64,000 nucleotides of DNA from Desulfobacter latus (GCF_013389365.1 NZ_JACADJ010000013.1:1-64000), one strand, 5' to 3'; shown: positions 1 through 11,273, counted from the first letter of the stretch. The notes: generated by a model not told the origin, from the letters alone. Numbers and translations: made by a program.

Positions 1-391
<391 letters not shown>

Positions 392-482
392 TAATCCTTT
401 ACTAAAACTTTTTAAGGTCTGCACTTTAAGCCCTTAAGCTCAAGCGCATTGTCATTGACCCGCTCTTTTCTTTTTCACTGAC

Positions 483-500
483 CAATTTTCAAAGATCAAA
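483..500 (-). promoter_or_regulatory. boxA-like antitermination site in the rrn leader
   Basis: The rrn leader, read on the minus strand, contains GATCTTTGAAAATTGGTCAG. This resembles the E. coli rrn boxA core (GCTCTTTAACAATT) and sits between the promoter and the mature 16S end. The assignment rests on motif similarity and position only. Confidence 0.45.
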
Positions 501-537
501 GTTCTGTCTGGTGTTTCCTGTTCAACAAAACCTGGAC

Positions 538-566
538 AATATACATTTGAGTTCAGGTTTTGTCAA
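538..566 (-). promoter_or_regulatory. rrn promoter (sigma-70 type) with AT-rich UP-like element
   Basis: On the minus strand a perfect TTGACA (561-566) is followed by a 17-nt spacer and TATATT (538-543). The bases just upstream (567-600) are almost pure A/T with phased A and T runs, as in rrn UP elements. They overlap the last codons of tyrS. The -35 box starts only 14 bp after the tyrS stop. Confidence 0.85.
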
Positions 567-579
567 ACCTTTTTTTAAA

Positions 580-1866
580 CTATTTTAAAATAATTTTGTA
601 ATATTTTTTCTTTCCCGCCCGGAGCATAATTTCACAGTCATTTGCATCAGCAGCTGTCACAACCTGCTCAAAGGAACCAAGCCTTTCTCCATTAATATAA
701 GCCCCTCCCTGTTTAATCAGACGACGGGCATCGGATTTGGATTTGCACAACCCTGCGTCACAAAACAGGTCAACCACAAACATCTTATCCACCACATCCT
801 TTTTACTAAATGTACTGGTCGGCACTGACGCATCTGTTCCACAGGAAAGCGTTCCCCGGGGGATGCTTGCAGAAGGCAAAAGCTCAGAAGGCACCTCCAG
901 CGATCCAAACATAGACGCTGTGGCTTTGAAGGATTTTAGCGCCTCATCTTCCCCATGTGCAATTTTAGTTGCCTCATATGCAAGAATGGCTTTGGCTTTA
1001 TTTAAATCCACCCCTGTTAAATTTTTTACCAATTCGATCTCTTCCATGGGAAGAAATGTAAACAGTGCCAAAAATCTTGTCACATCCAAGTCATCAGTAT
1101 TTACCCAGAACTGATAATATTCATATGGCGAAAACCGTTGTGGATCAAGCCACACAGCACCTTTATGGGTTTTACCCATTTTTATGCCGGACGCCGTAGT
1201 TATTAAAGGAAAAGTGATCCCAAATGCCTGTTTACCAAGGGTACGCCTTACAAGATCAATCCCTGCCACAATGTTACCCCACTGATCACTGCCGCCCATC
1301 TGGAGCAGACAGTCATGGGTTTTGGCAAGCTCCATGAAATCATACGCCTGGAGCAACATATAATTAAATTCAATAAACGTCAGGCCATCCTCTGACTCCA
1401 GTCTGGATTTAACGCTTTCGGCTTTAATCATCTTATTTATGGAGAAATGCCTGCCAATATCCCTTAAAAACGAAATGTATTCCAGATTGGTAAGCCAGGC
1501 AGCATTATCAAGCATCAATGCCTTATCTTCGGAAAAGTCAATGAATCTGGATAATTGTCCCCGGATTCCGGCTTTATTTTCATCAATCTGATTCTGGGTA
1601 AGCACTTTGCGCAGCTCTGTTTTACCGGAGGGGTCGCCAATAAGCCCTGTCCCGCCACCGACAAGACCGATGGGACGATGTCCCTGCCGTTGCATATGGG
1701 CCAGTGCCATAATGCATACCAGACTTCCAACATGCAGACTCGATGCGGTTGGATCAAAACCGATATAACAGGTAGCTCTGTTGTTTTCCAGATAGGCTTC
1801 AAGCTCCTGGCTATGGGTTGTTGCATCAATAAATCCACGCTCTTTTAAAATCGATAAAACACTCAT
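580..1866 (-). CDS. tyrS: Tyrosyl-tRNA synthetase
   Basis: Class I aminoacyl-tRNA synthetase that charges tRNA-Tyr in the cytoplasm. The 428-residue product has the usual TyrS length. The HIGH-type motif appears as HVGS at residues 45-48 and the KMSKS-type loop as KMGKT near residue 230. GGSDQWGN, a substrate-site motif of the family, lies near residue 192. A C-terminal S4 RNA-binding domain follows (DARRLIKQGGAYING). The ATG at 1866 has an AAGGA-type ribosome site about 8 nt upstream. The gene lies 15 bp downstream of rny and is probably cotranscribed with it. No terminator is visible before the rrn promoter, so tyrS transcription may run into the rRNA operon. Confidence 0.97.
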   Translation of the reverse strand: MSVLSILKERGFIDATTHSQELEAYLENNRATCYIGFDPTASSLHVGSLVCIMALAHMQRQGHRPIGLVGGGTGLIGDPSGKTELRKVLTQNQIDENKAGIRGQLSRFIDFSEDKALMLDNAAWLTNLEYISFLRDIGRHFSINKMIKAESVKSRLESEDGLTFIEFNYMLLQAYDFMELAKTHDCLLQMGGSDQWGNIVAGIDLVRRTLGKQAFGITFPLITTASGIKMGKTHKGAVWLDPQRFSPYEYYQFWVNTDDLDVTRFLALFTFLPMEEIELVKNLTGVDLNKAKAILAYEATKIAHGEDEALKSFKATASMFGSLEVPSELLPSASIPRGTLSCGTDASVPTSTFSKKDVVDKMFVVDLFCDAGLCKSKSDARRLIKQGGAYINGERLGSFEQVVTAADANDCEIMLRAGKKKYYKIILK

Positions 1867-1881
1867 GCTGTTTCTTCCTTA

Positions 1882-3444
1882 TCATTTCCTGGTATATTCA
1901 ACCGCTCTGGTTTCCCGAATAACAACAACTTTGACCTGGCCCGGAAATGTCAGATTCTCTTCAATCTGGCGGGCAATATCTTTTGAAAGCAGCATTGCAC
2001 TTTCATCAGTAATTTTTTCACTCTCAGTAATGACCCGGATCTCACGCCCGGCCTGAATGGCATAGGTATTTACCACGCCGTCAAAACTATTTGCAATATT
2101 TTCTAGATCTTCCAACCGTTTTACGTAGTTTTCAAGGCTTTCCTTTCTGGCACCGGGCCTGGCACCGGAAAGCGCATCCGCGGATTGTACAATGAAATCA
2201 TAAACACTTTCAGGCATTTGGTCTTCATGGTGGGATGCAATGGCATTAACAACACGTTGGTTTTCACCATATTTCTTAGCAAGCTTAGCGCCAATGATGG
2301 CATGGGCCCCATCGACTTCATGATCCACGGCCTTTCCAATGTCGTGAAGCAGTCCCATACGTTTGGCAAGTTTTATATCCAGACCAAGCTCAGCAGCGAT
2401 AATACCGGCCAAAAACGCCACTTCAACAGAATGTTGCAGGACATTCTGGGCATAGGAGGTTCTAAATTTAAGCTTGCCAAGCACCTTGATGAGTTCAGGA
2501 TCGATGCCGTGGACACCTAAGTCAAACGCAGCCTGTTCACCTGCTTCTTTAATCGCTAAATCAACTTCTTCCGTTGCACGCGCCACAACATCCTCGATAC
2601 GGGCGGGATGGATTCTTCCATCTGAAATCAACTTTTCAAGGGAAAGCCGTGCCACTTCCCGCCTGACGGGGTTGAATCCTGACAAAATAACAGCTTCCGG
2701 GGTATCGTCAATAATCAGATCAATGCCGGTTGCCGCTTCTAAAGCCCGGATATTGCGTCCTTCCCTGCCGATAATCCGACCTTTCATTTCATCTCCGGGC
2801 AGGTTCACCACAGAAACAGTGCGTTCAGCCACATAGTCTCCTGCATAGCGTTGGATGGCAGTCGATATAATCTTTTTAGCCTCTTTATCAGCTTTTTCTT
2901 TGACTTCGCTAGTGATCTTTTTGATCATTTTAGCGCCTTCATGTCTGGCTTCATCCTCCATGGTTTTAAGCAGCAGTTCTTTGGCCTGTTCAAGGGTCAT
3001 CCCGGAAACTTTTTCAAGCTCTTTTTTTGTCTCTTCAAGAAGCTGAGTATACGACGCCTCTTTACGGGTTACTGATTCAAGTTTTTCCGCAAGCTCCCGT
3101 TCATTTTTTTCTAGGGATTTTTCTTTTTTGGCAAATTGATCTTCAAGCCTGTCAAGCTTTTCACTTTTTTTAGAAAGCCTCCGTTCTTCTCTTTTCAATT
3201 CAGCCCGGGTCTCTTCTGTCTCGGCATCAAAGGTGCTTTTCATTTCAAGCAGGCGGGATCGGGCTTCTAATTTTGCTTCCTTAAGCAGAGTCTCAGCTTT
3301 TTTAACGGCTTCTTCCATGGCAATGCGTTGTTCTTCCTGGAAATCAAGTCGTTGCTGATCAATTTTTGTCTTTATCGAATATAAAATGACCGCACCGACA
3401 GCCAGCAGCAACAGCATAAATGCAAGCATCGTTATAAAACTCAT
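1882..3444 (-). CDS. rny: Ribonuclease Y
   Basis: Membrane-anchored endoribonuclease that initiates mRNA decay. The order of parts is diagnostic: one N-terminal transmembrane helix (about residues 3-23), a long charged coiled coil (about 30-190), a KH RNA-binding domain with the [13 protein letters not shown] motif, and an HD phosphohydrolase domain with [12 protein letters not shown]. The product is about 520 residues, normal for the family. I start it at the ATG at 3444 (MSFITMLAF) because a good AGGAGA site precedes it. A start 10 codons upstream is also open. In many deltaproteobacteria the gene follows zapA and 6S RNA, as here. Confidence 0.96.
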   Translation of the reverse strand: MSFITMLAFMLLLLAVGAVILYSIKTKIDQQRLDFQEEQRIAMEEAVKKAETLLKEAKLEARSRLLEMKSTFDAETEETRAELKREERRLSKKSEKLDRLEDQFAKKEKSLEKNERELAEKLESVTRKEASYTQLLEETKKELEKVSGMTLEQAKELLLKTMEDEARHEGAKMIKKITSEVKEKADKEAKKIISTAIQRYAGDYVAERTVSVVNLPGDEMKGRIIGREGRNIRALEAATGIDLIIDDTPEAVILSGFNPVRREVARLSLEKLISDGRIHPARIEDVVARATEEVDLAIKEAGEQAAFDLGVHGIDPELIKVLGKLKFRTSYAQNVLQHSVEVAFLAGIIAAELGLDIKLAKRMGLLHDIGKAVDHEVDGAHAIIGAKLAKKYGENQRVVNAIASHHEDQMPESVYDFIVQSADALSGARPGARKESLENYVKRLEDLENIANSFDGVVNTYAIQAGREIRVITESEKITDESAMLLSKDIARQIEENLTFPGQVKVVVIRETRAVEYTRK

Positions 3445-3574
3445 ACAACATCTCTCCTGGAATAATGGATACAACAGATTATGTATCCGTGTGTTATCTT
3501 GCTAAAAAGAAATGGAATAATGCGGTAGGATTAAGAAGGGATACCGGCAAAGCGTTTTTTAAAACTATAAAATA

Positions 3575-3761
3575 TCCCCCGCAATTGCCGTGTTGTTTTT
3601 TAAGGCTTTGAACCAAAGGTCCAAAAGGCGGAAGATCAATAATACCTTTAGGCTTTTCCCTTACATTCGAGGGAACCTGCTCACCAGTATCAGCGTGACC
3701 CTCCTATGTTTATATGCGTTAGGACAAAGTCTGTCATACAATCACGCACACTGCAGGGGGT
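3575..3761 (-). ncRNA. ssrS: 6S RNA
   Basis: The transcript reads on the minus strand between zapA and rny, the classic 6S location. The 5' end CCCCCTGCA (3752-3760) pairs with the 3' end TGCGGGGG (3576-3583) as the closing stem. Inside, GGTGAGCAGGTTCCCTCGAA resembles the GGUGAGCAUGCUCGGUCCG arm of enterobacterial 6S. The 3' half contains ACCTTTGGTTCAAAGCCTTA, like the conserved ACCUUGAACCAAGGGUUCAAG arm. The roughly 187-nt length fits. 6S RNA binds sigma-70 RNA polymerase as a promoter mimic. Exact ends are estimated from the closing stem. Confidence 0.85.
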
Positions 3762-3790
3762 TTTGTTATAATTTTAAACCAATGAAAAGT

Positions 3791-4087
3791 TTATTTCATT
3801 GTCTTGTTTATTTTCTCCAATAAGGATGATACTCTGTTTTCAATGTCTTCTTCAAAATCGGAATACTTCAAACGCAAATCATGATAATCCTTAGATAAAT
3901 TCATGGCCGCCAGAAGCAGAATAGCCATCCTGTTTTTATTGCTGGTTGTATTTTGGAAAAGGCTTTCTGCGTCATCTATATATTCCTTAACATGGGCTGC
4001 AATCTTTACCGGATCATATGTTTGATCTTTATCCGGTTTAAATTTAAATTCTTCCCCGAAAAGCTCAATTTTAACAATTTCATCCAA
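3791..4087 (-). CDS. zapA: Cell division protein ZapA
   Basis: Small cytoplasmic Z-ring-associated protein that bundles FtsZ. The 98-residue product has the ZapA pattern: an N-terminal beta-rich head (VKIELFGEEFKFK) containing the Y-DPVKIAAHVKEYID segment, followed by a C-terminal helix suited to coiled-coil dimerisation. The NKNRMAILLLAAMNLSKDY stretch is typical of the family. It lies 46 bp downstream of a zapB-like gene and immediately upstream of 6S RNA, an arrangement conserved in many proteobacteria. Confidence 0.9.
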   Translation of the reverse strand: MDEIVKIELFGEEFKFKPDKDQTYDPVKIAAHVKEYIDDAESLFQNTTSNKNRMAILLLAAMNLSKDYHDLRLKYSDFEEDIENRVSSLLEKINKTMK

Positions 4088-4133
4088 AAAAAGCCCTTTA
4101 CCGAGTATATATATTAAAACGCTTTATAACTTG

Positions 4134-4385
4134 TCATCCCCCGGATACGGTTTCCGAGAACCCATCCAGTTTTGAAAGAAGTCCGTTTATTTTTTCATCC
4201 AACATGGACTCCCGGCCGACATAGACATCTTCGTTTTTTATTTTCTGTTCCAACTGATCTTCAAGTTCTTTAATTTTTACAGAAAGCGCTGCGTTTTCTT
4301 TTTGAAGACTCTGGCAGGACTCTATCAAAAAGTCTACATGGATGTTAATGTCATCAAACTTGGCGGCTATATCCTCATTATTCAA
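4134..4385 (-). CDS. zapB: ZapB-like coiled-coil cell division protein
   Basis: An 83-residue acidic protein that is nearly all heptad-patterned helix (about residues 5-50, rich in L, E, K and Q), as in ZapB/DUF904 proteins that bridge ZapA and MatP. It sits directly upstream of zapA on the same strand. The sequence itself carries no catalytic motif. The name rests on the coiled-coil character, size and neighbourhood. A generic coiled-coil protein is the alternative. Confidence 0.7.
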   Translation of the reverse strand: MNNEDIAAKFDDINIHVDFLIESCQSLQKENAALSVKIKELEDQLEQKIKNEDVYVGRESMLDEKINGLLSKLDGFSETVSGG

Positions 4386-4453
4386 TTTCTTAAGTCTCGT
4401 CTCATAAAATGGTAATTAATTAAGTACTAATATATTCTGCAGCCTGATGAAAG

Positions 4454-5206
4454 TCAAGATAATTCATTTGATGCCTTATGAAACGCCGTATTGATGCGGG
4501 TTAACTGCTCAATGGTATTAACGCCCATGACCTGTTCAGCGTCATCTGTGATCTTAACAAGTGTTTTGGATTTGTTTTGGACGGCAACTTCGACAAGATC
4601 AGTAAGATAATATTCGCCTTGACTGTTATTATTTTGAATTCGTCCGAGACCGGACTCAAGAAAGCCTTTTTCAAAACAGAAAATTCCGGAATTAACTATA
4701 TTAATCTGCCGTTCCAAATCAGTTGCATCCGCCTCTTCACGTATGGCAAGAAGCTGTCCGTCATTATTTTGGATAATTCTGCCATAACCGGTCGGGTCTT
4801 TTACTTTTGCGGCGAGAACAGTCAAATCTGCCATTTGGTGCAGGTGCGTTGAAACCAAATCAGCGATGGTCTTCTTCTTTATTAACGGAACGTCGCCACA
4901 CAAAACCAAGACATGATCTATAGAGGCATCAACCCCCGGCAATGCAACTCTGACTGCATCCCCTGTCCCTAAAAGTTCTTTTTGAAAGGCAAATTGTACA
5001 TTATGTTTTTTTTGAATCTCTTTTTGCACCTTTTCAGCCTGGTGTCCTACCACGACATGAATATGACCTGAAGCGACTTGCATAGCCGCTTCGATCACAT
5101 GATTAACCATGCTTTTTCCTGCAACTTTGTGGAGCACCTTAGCCAAATCCGATTTCATGCGACTGCCTTTTCCTGCAGCCAGTATGATAACTGCAATCTT
5201 GTTCAT
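4454..5206 (-). CDS. glmU: UDP-N-acetylglucosamine pyrophosphorylase domain protein (short GlmU)
   Basis: Nucleotidyltransferase that would make UDP-GlcNAc from UTP and GlcNAc-1-phosphate for peptidoglycan and lipopolysaccharide. The signature LAAGKGSRM-x6-KVLHKVAGK occupies the first 30 residues. CGDVPLI and GYGRII-type segments follow, as in GlmU domain 1. The protein stops at about 250 residues, after the GVNT segment, so it lacks the C-terminal left-handed beta-helix acetyltransferase domain of full GlmU (about 450 residues). I choose the ATG at 5206. An in-frame ATG at 5224 lies before a run of nine G that forms the ribosome site. The acetylation step would need another enzyme. Confidence 0.85.
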   Translation of the reverse strand: MNKIAVIILAAGKGSRMKSDLAKVLHKVAGKSMVNHVIEAAMQVASGHIHVVVGHQAEKVQKEIQKKHNVQFAFQKELLGTGDAVRVALPGVDASIDHVLVLCGDVPLIKKKTIADLVSTHLHQMADLTVLAAKVKDPTGYGRIIQNNDGQLLAIREEADATDLERQINIVNSGIFCFEKGFLESGLGRIQNNNSQGEYYLTDLVEVAVQNKSKTLVKITDDAEQVMGVNTIEQLTRINTAFHKASNELS

Positions 5207-5253
5207 TCCCCCCCCCTGTCTCATTTAATCAATATAGGCGATGAAAACAAAAA

Positions 5254-5280
5254 GGGATGCCATAAAGGCATCCCTTTTTT
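5254..5280. terminator. Rho-independent terminator of the atp operon (bidirectional)
   Basis: Perfect 8-bp stem GGGATGCC (5254-5261) and GGCATCCC (5267-5274) with loop ATAAA, flanked by T runs in both directions. It lies between the atpC stop and the glmU start, so on the minus strand it ends the atp transcript. Confidence 0.88.
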
Positions 5281-5343
5281 ACTCCATATGTTTCGGCATT
5301 ATAGGTCCGGTGTTTATCAAACCATCAGACAAGCCAAGTCTTC

Positions 5344-5751
5344 TTACCGGATTTCAGCCATTTTAATCCGAAATATAGCCCGATGCAAAGCAGCCTGAGC
5401 ACGAACAATATCCGTATCTGCCGCTTTGTCACTCAAGCGTCTCTCAGCACGCGCCTGGGCCTCTTTTGCCCGGGTAAGATCAATATCTTTACGACGTTCA
5501 GCAGATTCAGCAAGAATGGTAACTTTATTCGGAAGCACTTCAGCAAATCCGCCATTGACAAAAAGCATGCGCTCATTCCCAGCTGCATCTTTATAACGGA
5601 TACTACCAATCTTCAACGAGGTCAGAAAGGTAGTATGCCCTTTCAAGGCACAGAATTCACCTTCACTGCCGGGAGCTGAAATGCTTTGGATAGCTTCACT
5701 GACAACAGCCTTTTGCGGTGTTACCACCTCAAGAAAAAATTTATCAGCCAT
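5344..5751 (-). CDS. atpC: ATP synthase F1 epsilon subunit
   Basis: Central-stalk subunit that couples rotation and inhibits ATP hydrolysis. The 135-residue product has the epsilon fold order: an N-terminal beta sandwich (LEVVTPQKAV, GSEGEFCALKGHTTFLTSL), then a C-terminal helical hairpin (TRAKEAQARAERRL). It is the last gene of the F1 operon, 18 bp after atpD and just before a strong terminator. Confidence 0.96.
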   Translation of the reverse strand: MADKFFLEVVTPQKAVVSEAIQSISAPGSEGEFCALKGHTTFLTSLKIGSIRYKDAAGNERMLFVNGGFAEVLPNKVTILAESAERRKDIDLTRAKEAQARAERRLSDKAADTDIVRAQAALHRAIFRIKMAEIR

Positions 5752-5769
5752 AATACAACCTCCGAATGA

Positions 5770-7185
<1,416 letters not shown>

Positions 7186-7217
7186 CTATAAAGCTGTTTT
7201 GTCTATGCTTACTTAAA

Positions 7218-8120
7218 TTACCCCTTAAGGGCTTCGGCACCGCCGACAATATCCATAAGGTCGGATGTAATACCGGCCTGACGGGTTTTGTTAAATATGG
7301 TCTGCAGCTCATCCACAATATCTTCACATGCTTTGGTTGCATTTTCCATGGCACGCATACGCGCAGCATGTTCCGAGGTTGACGTTTGAAGCAGTGCGTC
7401 ATATATCTGAATAAAAATATTTTTGGGAAGCATTTTACCCAAAAGCGCATCCGAAGACGGCTCGCAGATATGCTCCGGCAAAAATGTGCCGGCATCGTCT
7501 ACAGGTGCCGTATCTTCCTGTTCCACGATCTCATCAAGCGATGGGATGGGAAGGATCTGTTTCACTGTCGGGATTTGCTTTGCCATACCTTGGAAATCAG
7601 AATAGATCAGATATACTTCATCCACATCTCCTTCAAGGAAACTGTCGATCAGTGCTTGTCCTGAGCCGGAAGCCACAGAGAAATCAACATTGCCGCCCAT
7701 AATACCGATGTATTCAGCATCAATGGGATTGCCCTGTTTTTTGGCCCAATCGCGGCCCTTTTTGCCGTAGCAGACAAAAGAGACCTCTTTTCCTTGAAGC
7801 TCAGATTTGAGCATTTTTACAGCTTTATTGATCAAATTAATGTTAAATCCACCACACAACCCCCTGTCTGATGTACACAGGAGTACGGCCACCTTTTTTA
7901 CTTCGTCTTTGGAGATCAAAAGAGGGGATACATCCTCCCCTGATTTCCCGGCAATGGATCCCAGAACTTCTGAAAATTTAGAAGCATAGGGTTTAAATGC
8001 CTCCATGGCATTCTGGGAACCGCGCAATCTTGAAGTGGCGACCATTTTCATGGCAGAGGTAATCTGTTTAGTCTTTTTTACGCTGACTATTTTCGATTGT
8101 ACTTCTTTTAATGTTGCCAT
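7218..8120 (-). CDS. atpG: ATP synthase F1 gamma subunit
   Basis: Rotor shaft of F1. The 300-residue product begins with the conserved helix containing IVSVKKTKQITSAMKMVAT. The C-terminal helix has EHAARMRAMENATKACED, with the expected run of R and M residues contacting the alpha3beta3 ring, and ends near NKTRQAGIT. SDRGLCGGFN (about residue 83) is the usual gamma motif. Located between atpA and atpD. Confidence 0.97.
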   Translation of the reverse strand: MATLKEVQSKIVSVKKTKQITSAMKMVATSRLRGSQNAMEAFKPYASKFSEVLGSIAGKSGEDVSPLLISKDEVKKVAVLLCTSDRGLCGGFNINLINKAVKMLKSELQGKEVSFVCYGKKGRDWAKKQGNPIDAEYIGIMGGNVDFSVASGSGQALIDSFLEGDVDEVYLIYSDFQGMAKQIPTVKQILPIPSLDEIVEQEDTAPVDDAGTFLPEHICEPSSDALLGKMLPKNIFIQIYDALLQTSTSEHAARMRAMENATKACEDIVDELQTIFNKTRQAGITSDLMDIVGGAEALKG

Positions 8121-8180
8121 ATGATCTACCTTTGCGCCTATAAGTTATTATTTTTTATAATAAATCCGAATTACTGGACC

Positions 8181-9698
8181 CTAGCTGAGGGTTTCCTTGA
8201 ATTCTTCGGCATAGGCGGTAAGGCATTCTTTGAGCTTGGCCTCGAGTTCATCATCAATTTTTTCTTTTTCCTTGAGACCTGCAAACACTTCCGGATAACG
8301 GCTTTCCACAAAGGGATACAGCCCGGCCTCGTAGGCGGCAACAGCTTCTTTGGGGTATTTATCCAGGTATCCTTTGGTACCGGCATAAAGCACAGTGACC
8401 TGTTTTTCCATGGGAAGCGGCTGGTACTGGGGCTGTTTGAGCAACTCAACCAATCTTTCACCACGGGTCAGCTGTTTTTGGGTTGCGGCATCAAGGTCGG
8501 AACCGAAAGCGGCAAAAGCTTCAAGCTCTCTGAACTGTGCAAGGTCCAGACGCAGGGTACCGGCGACCTGTTTCATGGCTTTAACCTGGGCTGCACCACC
8601 AACCCGGGAGACGGAGAGTCCAACGTCGATGGCCGGACGGATACCGGCAAAGAAAAGGTCTTTATCCAGGAAGATCTGGCCGTCGGTAATGGAGATAACG
8701 TTTGTGGGAATAAATGCGGATACGTCACCTTCCTGGGTTTCAATGATGGGAAGGGCTGTCAGGGAACCGGCACCAAGCTCATCACTCATCTTGGCGGAAC
8801 GTTCCAGCAGACGGCTATGGTTGTAAAAAATATCGCCGGGAAAAGCTTCACGTCCAGGCGGACGTCTGAGCAACAGAGATACCTGACGGTAAGCAACAGC
8901 CTGTTTTGAAAGGTCGTCATAAACGATCAGGGCATGTTCCCCTTTGTCACGGAAATATTCGCCCATGGCGCAACCAGCGTAAGGCGCCAGGTACTGCATG
9001 GCGGCAGACTCGGAAGCAGAGGCCACAACAACCGTTGTGTATTCCATGGCACCGTGTTCTTCAAGGGCCGCAACCACCTGAGCAACCGTAGATTTTTTCT
9101 GGCCGCAGGCAACATAGATGCATTTAATACCGCTTTCTTTCTGGGCGATGATGGCGTCAACAGCAACAGCCGTTTTGCCGATCTGACGGTCACCAATGAT
9201 CAATTCACGCTGGCCGCGACCCACCGGGGTCATACCGTCAATCGCCTTAGAGCCGGTGTAGCAGGGCTCGTGAACCCCTTTTCTGGCAATAACACCCGGC
9301 GCAACCAGCTCCATATTCATATATGTATCAGAAGTGATGGGACCTTTGCCGTCAACAGGCTCGCCTGTGGTGGTTACAACGCGACCCAGCAGCGCTTCAC
9401 CAACGGGGACGGAAGCGATACGATCGGTTCTCTTAACCATGTCGCCTTCTTTGATAACTTTGTCATCACCAAGAATGGCCACACCGACGTTGTCTTCTTC
9501 AAGGTTGAGCGCAAGACCCAGAATCCCGCCGGGAAACTCAACCAGTTCCATGGCTTTTACCTTTTCCAAACCATAAACACGGGCAATACCGTCACCCGCT
9601 GACAGAACGACACCTGTTTCGCTCAGATCAACCTGTGCATCAAACCCCTTAATTTGATCTTTGATTATCTGGCTTATTTCTTCTGCTTTAATTTCCAT
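8181..9698 (-). CDS. atpA: ATP synthase F1 alpha subunit
   Basis: Non-catalytic nucleotide-binding subunit of F1. The 505-residue product shows GDRQIGKT (169-176) as P-loop and the [17 protein letters not shown] Walker B region. Downstream come the [14 protein letters not shown] segment and [10 protein letters not shown], the alpha-subunit signature region. Its first base overlaps the end of atpH (position 9698), so the two genes are translationally coupled. Confidence 0.98.
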   Translation of the reverse strand: MEIKAEEISQIIKDQIKGFDAQVDLSETGVVLSAGDGIARVYGLEKVKAMELVEFPGGILGLALNLEEDNVGVAILGDDKVIKEGDMVKRTDRIASVPVGEALLGRVVTTTGEPVDGKGPITSDTYMNMELVAPGVIARKGVHEPCYTGSKAIDGMTPVGRGQRELIIGDRQIGKTAVAVDAIIAQKESGIKCIYVACGQKKSTVAQVVAALEEHGAMEYTTVVVASASESAAMQYLAPYAGCAMGEYFRDKGEHALIVYDDLSKQAVAYRQVSLLLRRPPGREAFPGDIFYNHSRLLERSAKMSDELGAGSLTALPIIETQEGDVSAFIPTNVISITDGQIFLDKDLFFAGIRPAIDVGLSVSRVGGAAQVKAMKQVAGTLRLDLAQFRELEAFAAFGSDLDAATQKQLTRGERLVELLKQPQYQPLPMEKQVTVLYAGTKGYLDKYPKEAVAAYEAGLYPFVESRYPEVFAGLKEKEKIDDELEAKLKECLTAYAEEFKETLS

Positions 9699-10249
9699 TA
9701 TACACTCTCACCTTTTTTTAAAGTTTCCCTCATATTAATCAGCTGGGTTTTTACGCTGCCGTCAAGAACAAGATCGCCGATTTTTGTGACAATACCGCCA
9801 ATAAGACTTGAATCCTTTTGCACATCAAGCACAACGGTTTTACCGGTTTTCTTCGTCAAAGACTTCTGAATTTTATTAATGTTGGTCTTGGACAGGTTCG
9901 TGGCAGCCACAACACTTGCCCTGACAACACCTTTAAGTTCATCAGCCATTGCACTATAATAGGTAGCGATGTCTCTGAGAAAACCGATCCTGCCTTTATC
10001 AAAAAGTAATGACAAAAAAGAATTCATCACTTTTGAAAAACCTGCAGCAGCAATTACCGACTCAAGAAGCTTTTTACGTTCACTTTTTCTGATTAGCGGA
10101 TTGGTAAGGGCCTGTTCAAGACCCTGTTGGGAATCTAAAAGCCCAACCATGGCGGTAAGTTCATTATTGTACCCCTCCGCCTGACCATCCTCCCGGCCTA
10201 TCAAAATCAACGCCTTGGCATAACGCCTTGAAACTGCAAGATTCTTCAT
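9698..10249 (-). CDS. atpH: ATP synthase F1 delta subunit
   Basis: Peripheral stalk connector between F1 and the b subunits. The 183-residue protein starts with the typical [13 protein letters not shown] and ends with the conserved beta region [22 protein letters not shown]. It overlaps atpF and atpA by one base on either side, consistent with coupled translation. Confidence 0.95.
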   Translation of the reverse strand: MKNLAVSRRYAKALILIGREDGQAEGYNNELTAMVGLLDSQQGLEQALTNPLIRKSERKKLLESVIAAAGFSKVMNSFLSLLFDKGRIGFLRDIATYYSAMADELKGVVRASVVAATNLSKTNINKIQKSLTKKTGKTVVLDVQKDSSLIGGIVTKIGDLVLDGSVKTQLINMRETLKKGESV

Positions 10250-10848
10250 TATGCCTCCACCTTTTTCAAATATTCATCGACCAGACGGTTCTGATCCTGG
10301 GTTGTGATGGATTTTTTAATGAGCGCCTGTGCCTGCTCCATTGCACGATCCACAACTTCCTGCTTAAGAGCCGTTTTTGCAGCTTTGAACTCTTGTTCGA
10401 TATTGCGTTTTGCCATATCTTCAAGTTTTTCAGCCTGGGCTTCAGCCGCTTCGAGAATTCTTTGCTTGGCCTCTTCACCCTGTTTGATGTAATCTTCAAC
10501 AATCATTTCAGATTCCTGTTCAAGATTTCTAAACCGGGCTTCGTATTCTGCAAGTTTTCTTTCTGCATCGGCTTTTTTCTGCTCCAAGCCTGTCAACTCT
10601 TCTTCAATTCCCTTAGTACGGGAAGAAAAAAACTGCGCCACCGGTTTTCTAGCGATGAAAAAGCAGCCAAGCACAAGAAGAACGAAATTGAGGACTTTCC
10701 AGGTATCAATATCGTGCCATGCGTTGTGATGCGCTGCTTCACCATGACCGCCGCCGGAAGCCCAGACCACTGTCGTAACCCCTACTATAGCCACGACAGT
10801 TGCGGAAACCTTAAGGTGTTTTTTCCAATTAATTTTTTTCATTAACAT
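10249..10848 (-). CDS. atpF: ATP synthase F0 subunit b
   Basis: Membrane-anchored peripheral stalk subunit. The 199-residue protein has an N-terminal hydrophobic stretch (about residues 13-31) that looks like a signal or extra membrane segment. A histidine-rich linker follows, then a second hydrophobic segment (VLNFVLLVLGCFFIA, about 52-66), then a long charged amphipathic helix to the C-terminus. The extra N-terminal segment is common in deltaproteobacterial b subunits. It overlaps the preceding b' gene by 7 bp. The a and c subunits (atpB, atpE) are not in this window, as expected for a split operon. Confidence 0.93.
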   Translation of the reverse strand: MLMKKINWKKHLKVSATVVAIVGVTTVVWASGGGHGEAAHHNAWHDIDTWKVLNFVLLVLGCFFIARKPVAQFFSSRTKGIEEELTGLEQKKADAERKLAEYEARFRNLEQESEMIVEDYIKQGEEAKQRILEAAEAQAEKLEDMAKRNIEQEFKAAKTALKQEVVDRAMEQAQALIKKSITTQDQNRLVDEYLKKVEA

Positions 10849-11273
10849 GCCCTCCCGAGTATCTTTTCGCCGATGGCTTTGGCATAGACCTCAACCTCGG
10901 CCTCAAGCGCTTTACGGGCCTGTTCGCTTTCTTCAGCTACCTGTGCCTTGATTTCGGCAAAGTTAGCCTGCGCTTTCTGATTGATCCGGGTAATAATTTC
11001 CTTTTCCTGGGCAGACGCCTCCTCGATGAACACCTCTTTTTTCTTGAGGCCTTCACCCCTTGCCTGTCTTAACCCTTTCTCGTAGTCATCCATCTGTTTC
11101 TCAAGATCAGCCGAGGCTTTTTCAGCACCTGAACTTAAAGTGCCGACCTTGGCTTTTCTTTCGATAATGACATTTCGAATGGGTTTGTACAGAACCAGGT
11201 TGAGGAGGAATAACAGGACAAGAAAATTAACCATCTGATATACTGCTGATATATCAGGAATCACAGTGATCAT
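10842..11273 (-). CDS. atpF': ATP synthase F0 subunit b'
   Basis: First gene of the operon. The 143-residue protein has a single N-terminal membrane helix (MVNFLVLLFLLNLVLYKPI, about residues 13-31) and then a charged coiled coil rich in K, E and A (about 35-140), the b/b' architecture. Two different b-type genes in tandem imply a b-b' heterodimeric stalk, as in photosynthetic bacteria and many desulfobacteria. A promoter candidate lies at 11375-11403. Confidence 0.9.
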   Translation of the reverse strand: MITVIPDISAVYQMVNFLVLLFLLNLVLYKPIRNVIIERKAKVGTLSSGAEKASADLEKQMDDYEKGLRQARGEGLKKKEVFIEEASAQEKEIITRINQKAQANFAEIKAQVAEESEQARKALEAEVEVYAKAIGEKILGRAC

